From CAYMJM01 sp964391325 (GTDB lineage Bacteria; Patescibacteriota; Dojkabacteria; B142; JAFGMG01): DNA of 10,199 nucleotides. The stretch covers positions 1-10,199 of the forward strand of contig CAYMJM010000024.1 of the NCBI GenBank assembly GCA_964391325.1, read 5' to 3'. The notes below the pieces were generated by a model, which was not told where the DNA came from, did not search any database, and saw only the letters and a list, made by a program, of their open reading frames with translations. A program made the translations under genes and the position numbers. Below, piece after piece: positions 1 to 6,514 of this stretch (positions are counted from its first letter, which is position 1; each line of letters starts with the position of its first letter).

Positions 1-60
1 GATTCGAACCAACGACCTTCAGGTTATGAGCCTGACGAGCTGCCACTGCTCCATCCCGCG
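1..60 (-). tRNA. initiator tRNA-fMet (CAT), partial at the left edge
   Basis: Reading the minus strand from position 60 gives C1 followed by GCGGGA, a D-stem GAGC/GCTC, the anticodon loop CTCATAA with anticodon CAT, and the start of the T arm. The window ends inside the T loop, so the 3' acceptor strand is missing. Initiator hallmarks visible here are C1 at the 5' end (known to be unpaired with position 72 in bacterial initiators), the A11-U24 pair in the D-stem, and G-C pairs at 30-40 and 31-39. The third classical G-C pair of the anticodon stem is replaced by A29-U41. The D loop is short (AGTGGCA). The role is to carry formyl-methionine for translation initiation. Acceptor-stem features beyond the edge could not be checked. 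Confidence 0.92.
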
Positions 61-113
61 ACTCTGACTTTTAGGTTTATCTAGGATTATTTCTCCTGTT
101 TTAATCGCACACG

Positions 114-143
114 ATTATACTAAATTATTTCGATTTACGCCAA
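114..143 (-). promoter_or_regulatory. promoter for tRNA-fMet
   Basis: On the minus strand a perfect TATAAT (119 to 114) lies 18 bases downstream of TTGGCG (143 to 138), which matches four of six bases of the -35 consensus. Transcription would start near 107 and reach the tRNA 5' end at 60 after a leader of about 47 bases. Strand and distance fit the tRNA gene and no other gene. Confidence 0.7.
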
Positions 144-161
144 TCTTAGAAAAGGAATTAT

Positions 162-190
162 TTAGTAGATATAAGGATTTATGGTAAAAT
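162..190 (+). promoter_or_regulatory. extended -10 promoter candidate for tRNA-Met
   Basis: An extended -10 element, TG-G-TAAAAT (182 to 190), has a weak TTAGTA (162 to 167) 17 bases upstream as -35. A start near 197 would give a leader of about 97 bases before the tRNA-Met at 294. The remaining sequence from 144 to 161 shows nothing else recognisable. Low similarity of the -35 limits confidence. Confidence 0.5.
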
Positions 191-293
191 TACAGAAGTT
201 GTTCAATCATATTCAAAAGTTGCCAGAAGCTCAGTTGGCCTGTCAGCTCCACAAGAACAGATGGGTTAAAAAAGCTATGTCTGCTTGAGTGCT

Positions 294-367
294 GGCGGGA
301 TAGCTCAGTTGGTTAGAGCATCGGATTCATAAACCGAAGGTCGTGAGTTCAACTCTCACTCCCGCTA
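294..367 (+). tRNA. tRNA-Met (CAT), elongator type
   Basis: The full cloverleaf folds. The acceptor GGCGGGA (294-300) pairs with TCCCGCT (360-366), with a G1-U72 wobble, and the discriminator is A367. The D arm is GCTC/GAGC (303-306, 316-319), the anticodon loop is TTCATAA (326-332) with anticodon CAT, and the T stem is GTGAG/CTCAC with loop TTCAACT. CCA is not encoded (the next bases are CAG), so it must be added after transcription. The overall sequence resembles elongator tRNA-Met of low-GC bacteria. A tRNA-Ile2 whose CAT anticodon is modified to lysidine is the alternative and cannot be excluded by eye. The initiator form is on the other strand at 1-60. An odd point is an A31-A39 mismatch closing the anticodon stem. 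Confidence 0.9.
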
Positions 368-402
368 CAGTCAGGCAGACAGAAAACTGCCCATACTGAC
401 TG
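368..402 (+). other. imperfect hairpin directly after tRNA-Met
   Basis: GGCAG (374-378) pairs with CTGCC (387-391) around loop ACAGAAAA, and outside it CAGTCA (368-373) pairs with TGACTG (397-402) across a one-sided five-base bulge (CATAC). It begins at the first base after the tRNA discriminator. No T-run follows (next bases are CTTACG), so it is not a standard intrinsic terminator. It may help 3' processing of the tRNA or weakly attenuate read-through into ftsH; this is inference. Confidence 0.5.
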
Positions 403-419
403 CTTACGATATGAACAAA

Positions 420-448
420 TTTAATAATTTAGAAACTCTGTTTAAAAT
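420..448 (+). promoter_or_regulatory. weak promoter candidate for ftsH
   Basis: TTTAAT (420-425), 17 bases, then TAAAAT (443-448). The -35 matches the consensus at only three positions. A start near 455 would give a leader of about 60 bases to the ftsH start. Read-through from the tRNA-Met promoter is an alternative. Confidence 0.35.
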
Positions 449-513
449 AGAGCCACTATTATTTAAGTTAGCTGTAGAATTTCATCTCTAGAATTACGGA
501 AAGGATTTTAACT

Positions 514-2829
514 ATGAGCAATAACACTAATAAATCATCACAAAAACAGGCAGACATTCGCAGGGGATTGCCACAGAGACGTTCTTTTGCTTTCAGATTG
601 TCGTTGACAAACATTCTAATTCTCTTATTTGTAACTTTTTTGGGTTACTATTTGATCTCCTCGTTTTTTGCTCCTGATAAAGGTGCAGAGATTACTATAG
701 ATGAATTTGTGTCAAATATTAAAGAAAATAGATACTCTCAAGTTAATATTGAATATGATGGAAAAGCTGTAGGATTTGAAAAGTACTTAGAGAAGAGTAA
801 TGTGGATTTAAACGAGCTACAACTTAGCTCTCTGGTTTCAGTCTATCGAGAGACTGACTTGCAGATAAAAACACTAGATGAATTGGTGAATGACTTTTCG
901 AACACCAGCTCACTTCAAAAAATCAAAGATGCGTTTGTAGGTGGACGTAATGGTATCAGTGAACTAATATTCTTAGATGATTCTTTGATTGCCAAGACAA
1001 CTTTGAGCTCTGACAAAGATTACCTTATTTCTGATGTGACTGAGGAGGAATTCAAAACAGCATTAAGAACCAAGGGAGTTGAAAGAGGAGACTTGAATGT
1101 TATATGGACATATTATCGTGCAGCAGGAGAAGAGGTCCCAAACGGTGACTTTCGAACCAAAGCCAGGGAGGGAGAGTATTCGGTAATATGGGAAGTAGAC
1201 GAGAATGTCTATGCAGAAGAAAGAGAAGCGAATATAGAACGTACGTATGTTGTATGGAAGGGGTTTACCAATAATTTCACACAATTTCTACAGGATGAAG
1301 GGGTAAATTTCTCTGCGGGCAATGTTGAGATTTTATCAGTATATAACCCTCCATTATCAATAGATACGTTGATAATGATTGGTGGTATATTGGCTTTAGT
1401 CTTTGCAGTATCTTTGCTTGTTAAAGCCATGCAAGGACAGGGAAATAGCTTGATGCAGTTCGGACAATCAAAGGCAAGACTATTTTGGGGCAAAAAGCCT
1501 GAAGTAACTTTCGATGATGTAGCAGGTGTCCGAGAAGCAAAGGAAGAGCTAAGAGAAGTTGTGATGTTTCTAAAGAACCCAAAAAAGTTTACAAACCTTG
1601 GAGCTAGGATTCCTAAAGGTATGTTAATGGTTGGGCCTCCAGGGACAGGAAAAACATTGCTGGCCAAAGCAATTGCAGGAGAAGCCAATGTTCCTTTTTT
1701 CCATACTTCAGGCTCAGAATTTGAGGAAATGTTGGTGGGTGCTGGAGCTTCTAGAGTACGGGATCTGTTTACGAAGGCAAAAAAAGCTGCACCTTCTTTA
1801 ATTTTTATTGATGAAGTTGATGCAATTGCAAGGAAAAGAGGGACAACTGTTCAGACCAGCCATACAGAGCAAACTCTAAACCAGATTCTTGTTGAGATGG
1901 ACGGATTCGAAAGTAATCAAAATGTGATTGTAATTGCCGCTACTAATAGACCTGATGTGCTGGATCCAGCGATTTTAAGACCTGGACGATTTGATAGACG
2001 AATAGTGTTGGGACTTCCTGATATAGATGGCCGGAGAGAGATCCTCGCAATACACGCAAAGAATAAACCATTGGCCAAGTCAGTTGAACTAGAAAAGGTT
2101 GCTAAAAGGACAGTTGGTTTTTCTGGTGCAGATTTGGAAAATATGTTAAATGAAGCTGCGATTATAGCTGCTAAGGATAATAGGAAGGAAATTACATTCA
2201 ATGACATTGAAGAGGCAGCAACCAAAGTAGTAGCCGGTCCAGAAAAGAAACTGAATAGAACAGAGAACGAACTTGAGATGACGGCTTACCATGAGGCAGG
2301 TCATGCGATAGTTGCTAGGCTTACAGATAAAACTGATCCTGTGCATAGAGTAACTATAGTATCGAGAGGAATGGCCTTGGGTTGGACTATGCAACTGCCA
2401 GAAAGGGATAAGTACCAACAGTCCAAACAGGAGCTGGAAGCAACTATTATGGTGCTTATGGGCGGTAGAGCAGCCGAAGAACTGGTTTTTGAAGATGTTA
2501 CCTCTGGTGCTAGCAATGATATAGAAAAGGCTACTTCAATAGCACGTAAAATGGTGAAGCAGTATGGAATGAGCAGTAAGTTAGGTTTGGTGAAGTATGG
2601 CGAAAACAATGAGTTACAGTATTTAGGTTATGGTTACGGAGAGCAGCGAGATTATTCTGATAATACAGCTGATGAGATCGACGATGAGGTCAAAAGGATT
2701 ATCAACGAGTCATATGAAAAAGCTAAACAGATACTGAAAGACAATAAGAAGATTCTTGATGAGCTGGTCAAATTATTACTGGAGAAAGAAGTAGTCGAAG
2801 CAGAGGAATTTGAACAGTTGTTTAAGTAA
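514..2829 (+). CDS. ftsH: ATP-dependent zinc metalloprotease FtsH
   Basis: Membrane-bound AAA+ protease that extracts, unfolds and degrades membrane and short-lived cytoplasmic proteins as a hexamer. The order is TM1 about 31-52, an extracytoplasmic domain about 53-283, TM2 about 284-305, then AAA+ ATPase and M41 peptidase. Visible motifs are Walker A GPPGTGKT (374-381), Walker B IFIDE (430-434), second region of homology with arginine fingers R489 and R492, zinc site HEAGH (593-597), and the third zinc ligand D669 in SGASND. A coiled-coil-like C-terminal tail ends at 771. It is about 120 residues longer than typical FtsH because the extracytoplasmic domain is about 230 residues; E. coli has about 70. 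The pore loop reads EEMLVG (404-409), with Leu where most family members have Phe or another aromatic. The start is supported by AAGGA (501-505), eight bases before the ATG, the only good Shine-Dalgarno site before a gene here. Confidence 0.97.
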   Translation: MSNNTNKSSQKQADIRRGLPQRRSFAFRLSLTNILILLFVTFLGYYLISSFFAPDKGAEITIDEFVSNIKENRYSQVNIEYDGKAVGFEKYLEKSNVDLNELQLSSLVSVYRETDLQIKTLDELVNDFSNTSSLQKIKDAFVGGRNGISELIFLDDSLIAKTTLSSDKDYLISDVTEEEFKTALRTKGVERGDLNVIWTYYRAAGEEVPNGDFRTKAREGEYSVIWEVDENVYAEEREANIERTYVVWKGFTNNFTQFLQDEGVNFSAGNVEILSVYNPPLSIDTLIMIGGILALVFAVSLLVKAMQGQGNSLMQFGQSKARLFWGKKPEVTFDDVAGVREAKEELREVVMFLKNPKKFTNLGARIPKGMLMVGPPGTGKTLLAKAIAGEANVPFFHTSGSEFEEMLVGAGASRVRDLFTKAKKAAPSLIFIDEVDAIARKRGTTVQTSHTEQTLNQILVEMDGFESNQNVIVIAATNRPDVLDPAILRPGRFDRRIVLGLPDIDGRREILAIHAKNKPLAKSVELEKVAKRTVGFSGADLENMLNEAAIIAAKDNRKEITFNDIEEAATKVVAGPEKKLNRTENELEMTAYHEAGHAIVARLTDKTDPVHRVTIVSRGMALGWTMQLPERDKYQQSKQELEATIMVLMGGRAAEELVFEDVTSGASNDIEKATSIARKMVKQYGMSSKLGLVKYGENNELQYLGYGYGEQRDYSDNTADEIDDEVKRIINESYEKAKQILKDNKKILDELVKLLLEKEVVEAEEFEQLFK

Positions 2830-2831
2830 GG

Positions 2832-2859
2832 TTGTGCTCCATCTTTTTTGTTATATAAT
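2832..2859 (+). promoter_or_regulatory. promoter between ftsH and the next gene
   Basis: A perfect TATAAT (2854-2859) follows TTGTGC (2832-2837) at 16 bases. The -35 begins three bases after the ftsH stop codon. The expected start, near 2866, lies inside the longest possible reading frame of the next gene, which excludes its upstream TTG at 2848 as the start on this transcript. No terminator hairpin is visible after ftsH, so read-through is also possible. Confidence 0.6.
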
Positions 2860-2892
2860 AAGTTTAAATATGTTCTTATTATGATTTTTAAG

Positions 2893-3516
2893 ATGGATGT
2901 AGAGGACAACAAAGAAAAGAGTATTATAAGTACTGTTACTACCCTTGCCGTAATTGGGGTAATTATTGTCATTCTTGCTGTAGTTTTTCTACTATTGACA
3001 AATAGACGGCCGTTTCAACAAAACGGCGAGACGAGAGTGGAGGAGGAAGGAAGCGATAAATATGGTATCCATTTTGAGATTTTGCCGCAAGAATATGCAT
3101 TGACGGATAATGCCAGTAACTCAAGTATTTTAGATTGTCGTAAATTTTCTATACAATACAGAGTTGAACAGGAATCATCGGGTTCAGAGTGTTATAAAGT
3201 AGAAGTCAAAAAAGGAGGTGAGAACTATATCGAAATATTGACGGGTAATGGCGAAATTTCTGCACCGGTAGAGAAGTATATTTCACTAGAAGACGTGAGG
3301 ATATATCCTGATGCCAAAATTAATTTACCTACTGAGCGAATCGAAATCTCTGGTTTCCCGACCAATTTGAACGGGATAAAAATTGTTTATCCTGACAGAG
3401 AATACGTGTTTTATAAAGGAATTGTCTATAAGGGTGCAGATCAGTACTCAATAGCTGTCCACGGGGAAATTAATGCTATAATTATGGATTTATTCAATAC
3501 TATAACTCTCGACTAG
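2893..3516 (+). CDS. hypothetical single-pass membrane protein with extracytoplasmic domain
   Basis: I do not recognise this protein. From ATG 2893 it has 207 residues: a short charged N-terminus (1-9), one transmembrane helix (about 11-35) followed by NRR, then about 170 residues. The NRR after the helix and acidic N-terminus leave topology somewhat open, but an N-in or signal-anchor protein with most of the chain outside is the simplest reading. The soluble part has alternating short hydrophobic stretches that suggest beta strands, and two cysteines (82 and 100) that could form a disulfide. No catalytic motif is visible. ATG 2881 (adds MIFK) is an equally open start; TTG 2848 overlaps the -10 box and is unlikely. 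No Shine-Dalgarno site precedes either ATG. It sits between ftsH and polA with its own promoter, so the neighbours do not indicate a function. Confidence 0.75.
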   Translation: MDVEDNKEKSIISTVTTLAVIGVIIVILAVVFLLLTNRRPFQQNGETRVEEEGSDKYGIHFEILPQEYALTDNASNSSILDCRKFSIQYRVEQESSGSECYKVEVKKGGENYIEILTGNGEISAPVEKYISLEDVRIYPDAKINLPTERIEISGFPTNLNGIKIVYPDREYVFYKGIVYKGADQYSIAVHGEINAIIMDLFNTITLD

Positions 3517-3533
3517 ATGCTCCCTTGCATATA

Positions 3534-3563
3534 TTCGACTAAAAGCATTGTTTTGGGTAGAAT
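3534..3563 (+). promoter_or_regulatory. candidate promoter giving a leaderless polA transcript
   Basis: TAGAAT (3558-3563) lies five bases before the polA ATG at 3569, and a poor TTCGAC (3534-3539) lies 18 bases upstream of it. If it is the -10 box, transcription starts at or next to the A of the ATG. There is no Shine-Dalgarno site in the 52-base gap between the upstream gene and polA, which is consistent with leaderless translation. The alternative is co-transcription from the upstream gene. Confidence 0.4.
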
Positions 3564-3568
3564 AACCT

Positions 3569-6397
3569 ATGGTTCTTCAAAAAGATAGTGAAAAGTTCGT
3601 GTTAGTGGATGTAAATGCTTTGGTACACCGAGCGTACCATGCTTATCCGGAAACCTTGTCTGTAGATGGGGTCCCCACAAATGCAGCGTATGGTTTTACA
3701 GTTTTATTATTAGAGGTTATTACGAAATTTTCTCCAAAGTATGTTATTTGCAGTGTAGATGCAGGGAAAGCTGAGAAGAGAATTGCGATATACAAAGAGT
3801 ACAAGGCTACGAGAAAGCCGATGGATGAGAACTTGAGAGTCCAGGTGCCTATAATTCATGATATTATTCAGTCTTTGAATATCCCTATTTACAGCAAGCC
3901 TGGATACGAGGCAGATGATGTAATAGGAACAATTGTCAATATGAAAAATATAGAGGGACGGAAAGGACTTGAGACGATAATTGTGACAGGGGATAAGGAT
4001 ATATTTCAACTGGTGGACGATGATACCTATGTCTACCTCGCAGGGAGCAGTTTCAGTAAGTCTAAGTTGTATGGTATTGCTGAGGTAAAGGAAAAAATGG
4101 GGTTTGGACCCGATTATATTATAGATTATAAAGCTTTGAGAGGTGATCCAAGTGACAATATCCCTGGGATCTTCGGTATAGGAGATAAAAGTGCAGTTGA
4201 ATTGATTGGACAGTTTGGGCATTTGGATAATGTATTTGATAATCTGGAATCTATTCAGTCTCCACGGATAAAAAAGGCTCTTGCGGGTAAAAAGTCTGAG
4301 GCAGATATGAGCAGGGAATTAGCCAGAATTATAACTGATGTTCCTTTGGAATTCGATCTAAATAATGAGGCTGTGGTTTTCAAAAGTATTGATCAGGAGA
4401 GCTTCATTAGAATATGTGAAAAGTATAGATTTAGTACAATTTTAAGGAAATATAAGCTAGACAATACAATAAAGAGCACAGGCAAGCCTTCAGGCGCTCA
4501 AATAGACATGTTTTCAAACGGAGCACAGAAAGAAGAAAGCAATGACCTGGACTATGTAATAGTTGATGATTCCAATATAGATGAATTATTTGATGCTTTT
4601 AGTAAATACCGGGAGTTTGCTTTCGATACGGAGACTAGCTCTTTGTCCGTACTGAATTCTAGTCTACTTGGAGTTTCCATCGCTTTCGAAGCTGGGCGGG
4701 CTTTCTATATTACTCGAGACACTATTGATAATCCTCTCATAAAGAAAGAGCTAAAGAGGGTCTTTGGGGGAGAAGATTACAAAAAGATCGCCCATAATAT
4801 AAAATTTGATATCCAAGCCTTGAGTTTGGTTGGGATAGAGGTCAAAGGAGAAATATTTGATACTATGTTAGCTGCCTATATAGCACAGATGGGAGAAGGT
4901 CCTGTGGGTTTGAAAGATCTAGCTCGTAAATATTTCAATCTCGAATTAAGAAGTTTTAAGGATTTAGCTAGATCTGCTGAAGTAAGAGGTCATTTTGAGA
5001 CCATTCCTTTAGAAGAAATTGCCCGTTACTGCTGCTATGACTCGAAAGTTTCCTTTGGATTGTACCAGCATGTATTTATGAAGACTCTATCTTTAGAGGA
5101 AAATAAAGATCTACTTAAAATTTTAACCAACATTGAATTACCTTTGATTAGAGTCTTAGATAGAATGGAGAGAACAGGGATTACGTTAGATGCATCTTAT
5201 CTTCAAAAATTCGCTGGAGAGTTAGATCGTGATATTCATAACCTTCAAAAGAAAATTTTTGACTTGGCAGGTATTAGTTTTAACTTGAATTCCCCAAAGC
5301 AACTGGGAGATATATTATTTGCGAAGCTTGGGTTAACCGGAATTAAAAAGACATCAACTGGCGCTTACTCTACGGATGAGCGGGTTTTGCGAGAAATCAT
5401 AGGGCAGCATGAAATTATCAGCTTGTTGTTGGAGTACAGGGAGCTATCTAAATTGAGAAATACATATACAGATAGTTTGGTTGCAAAGATCAGCTCAGAA
5501 ACAGGGAGGGTGCATACTACATATAATCAGGCAGTAGCCTCGACTGGGAGACTAAGCTCAAGTGAGCCTAATTTACAAAATATTCCTGTATCTTCGGATA
5601 TGGGAAACAAAATAAGAAAGGCTTTTGTCGCAGGAACAGGGAAGATTTTTGTATCTTTAGACTACTCGCAGCAGGAATTACGAATACTGTCAGCTGTTTC
5701 ACAAGATGAGGAGTTGGTTCGTAGTTATAAAAAGAATATTGATGTCCATGCGTTGACAGCTTCTCGGTTATTTGAAGTAGATCTTGATAAGGTAACTAAA
5801 GAGCAGAGGGCACAGGGGAAGACAGTTAATTTTTCAATTATATATGGGATTTCTTCTTTTGGTTTAGCTGATAGATTGAAAATTCCACGTGATGTCGCCC
5901 AGCATTTTATTGACCGTTACTTTGAAATCTATCCTGGTGTAGGTAAGTTTTTTAAAGAATTGTTAGATCAGGCCCGCATCAAAGGATATGTACAAACCCT
6001 CTATGGGAGAAGGAGGACTGCCGAAGGCTTGTTGTCTAGGAATTTCAGGGTAAGAAGTGCTGTTGAACGGGAAGTTATAAACTTTCCTATCCAAGGTGGA
6101 GCTGCTGATATGATGAAGCTGGCTATGATCAAGGTAGATAAGTTAATGAGGGAAAGTAAATGGAAAGATTATAAGATGGTAGTTCAGGTACATGATGAGC
6201 TTTTATTTGAAGTCCCAGGTAAAGTAAAGGATGAAAGGGGAATAAGTTGGAATGACTACTTGCAACAGGATTCGAAGTTGGTTGAATTTATTCAGGAGAT
6301 AGAAGATATAATGCTTAAAGTGAATCAATATAGAGTGCCTATGATGGTAGATGTGAGTTTAGGTAAAAAGTGGGGAGATATGGTAGAGGTTTTGTAG
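3569..6397 (+). CDS. polA: DNA polymerase I (5' nuclease, 3'-5' exonuclease, polymerase)
   Basis: Full-length three-domain PolA of 942 residues (E. coli: 928). It removes RNA primers, fills gaps in lagging-strand synthesis and acts in excision repair. The 5' nuclease domain (about 9-300) shows D14, GYEADD (112-117), TGDKD (140-144) and the helix-hairpin-helix region around 191-207. The proofreading domain (about 327-510) keeps all catalytic residues: D353 and E355 in Exo I, N410/D414 in Exo II, and Y487/D491 in Exo III. The polymerase domain has motif A DYSQQE (698-703, steric gate E703), motif B with R747, K751, F755 and Y759, and motif C HDE (875-877). Motif A has Gln702 where the family normally has Ile (E. 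coli Ile709). F755 corresponds to E. coli Phe762. No Shine-Dalgarno site precedes the ATG; TAGAAT just upstream suggests a leaderless mRNA. The ligase gene downstream completes the primer-removal and nick-sealing pair. Confidence 0.97.
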   Translation: MVLQKDSEKFVLVDVNALVHRAYHAYPETLSVDGVPTNAAYGFTVLLLEVITKFSPKYVICSVDAGKAEKRIAIYKEYKATRKPMDENLRVQVPIIHDIIQSLNIPIYSKPGYEADDVIGTIVNMKNIEGRKGLETIIVTGDKDIFQLVDDDTYVYLAGSSFSKSKLYGIAEVKEKMGFGPDYIIDYKALRGDPSDNIPGIFGIGDKSAVELIGQFGHLDNVFDNLESIQSPRIKKALAGKKSEADMSRELARIITDVPLEFDLNNEAVVFKSIDQESFIRICEKYRFSTILRKYKLDNTIKSTGKPSGAQIDMFSNGAQKEESNDLDYVIVDDSNIDELFDAFSKYREFAFDTETSSLSVLNSSLLGVSIAFEAGRAFYITRDTIDNPLIKKELKRVFGGEDYKKIAHNIKFDIQALSLVGIEVKGEIFDTMLAAYIAQMGEGPVGLKDLARKYFNLELRSFKDLARSAEVRGHFETIPLEEIARYCCYDSKVSFGLYQHVFMKTLSLEENKDLLKILTNIELPLIRVLDRMERTGITLDASYLQKFAGELDRDIHNLQKKIFDLAGISFNLNSPKQLGDILFAKLGLTGIKKTSTGAYSTDERVLREIIGQHEIISLLLEYRELSKLRNTYTDSLVAKISSETGRVHTTYNQAVASTGRLSSSEPNLQNIPVSSDMGNKIRKAFVAGTGKIFVSLDYSQQELRILSAVSQDEELVRSYKKNIDVHALTASRLFEVDLDKVTKEQRAQGKTVNFSIIYGISSFGLADRLKIPRDVAQHFIDRYFEIYPGVGKFFKELLDQARIKGYVQTLYGRRRTAEGLLSRNFRVRSAVEREVINFPIQGGAADMMKLAMIKVDKLMRESKWKDYKMVVQVHDELLFEVPGKVKDERGISWNDYLQQDSKLVEFIQEIEDIMLKVNQYRVPMMVDVSLGKKWGDMVEVL

Positions 6398-6448
6398 TCT
6401 ATTAGTCTTGTTCACTTCTTATGGTATTTGTTATGTTTTTGGTTATTT

Positions 6449-6465
6449 GTGAAACACTGTTTCAC
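6449..6465. promoter_or_regulatory. perfect 7+3+7 palindrome upstream of the ligase gene
   Basis: GTGAAAC, ACT, GTTTCAC form a perfect inverted repeat in the 117-base gap between polA and the ligase gene, 49 bases before the ligase ATG. As RNA it would be a hairpin with a three-base loop. No T-run follows, so it is a poor intrinsic terminator. Its size and symmetry fit a dimeric repressor operator. No regulator is encoded in this window, and the site does not match the LexA boxes I know (for example GAAC-N4-GTTC). Confidence 0.5.
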
Positions 6466-6514
6466 TAGTAAACTTAACGTAACAAAGGTTATCTTATTGT
6501 GTGTAAACTTAAAA

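Noticed and set aside
181..288. A 35-codon open frame with AAGG upstream, ending before tRNA-Met
   Set aside because: Its ATG overlaps the extended -10 element at 182-190, the peptide has no recognisable feature, and part of it is the D-arm-like repeat. It is more likely leader sequence.
1209..1688. Long open frame on the minus strand inside ftsH (and similar ones inside ftsH, polA and ligase)
   Set aside because: All are antisense to well-identified conserved genes, with no promoter, RBS or recognisable product.
2848..2892. Upstream TTG start of the 2893 gene
   Set aside because: It overlaps the TATAAT at 2854-2859, so the transcript from this promoter would not contain it, and it would add a hydrophobic stretch ahead of the natural charged N-terminus.
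3517..3547. ATGCT/AGCAT inverted repeat between the hypothetical gene and polA
   Set aside because: Five-base arms with a 21-base loop and no T-run; too weak for a terminator or operator.
6428..6514. N-terminal extension of 29 residues on the DNA ligase
   Set aside because: The extra residues are unlike the ligase family, are hydrophobic and Cys-rich, and cover the palindrome and promoter region. ATG 6515 starts the family-like sequence.
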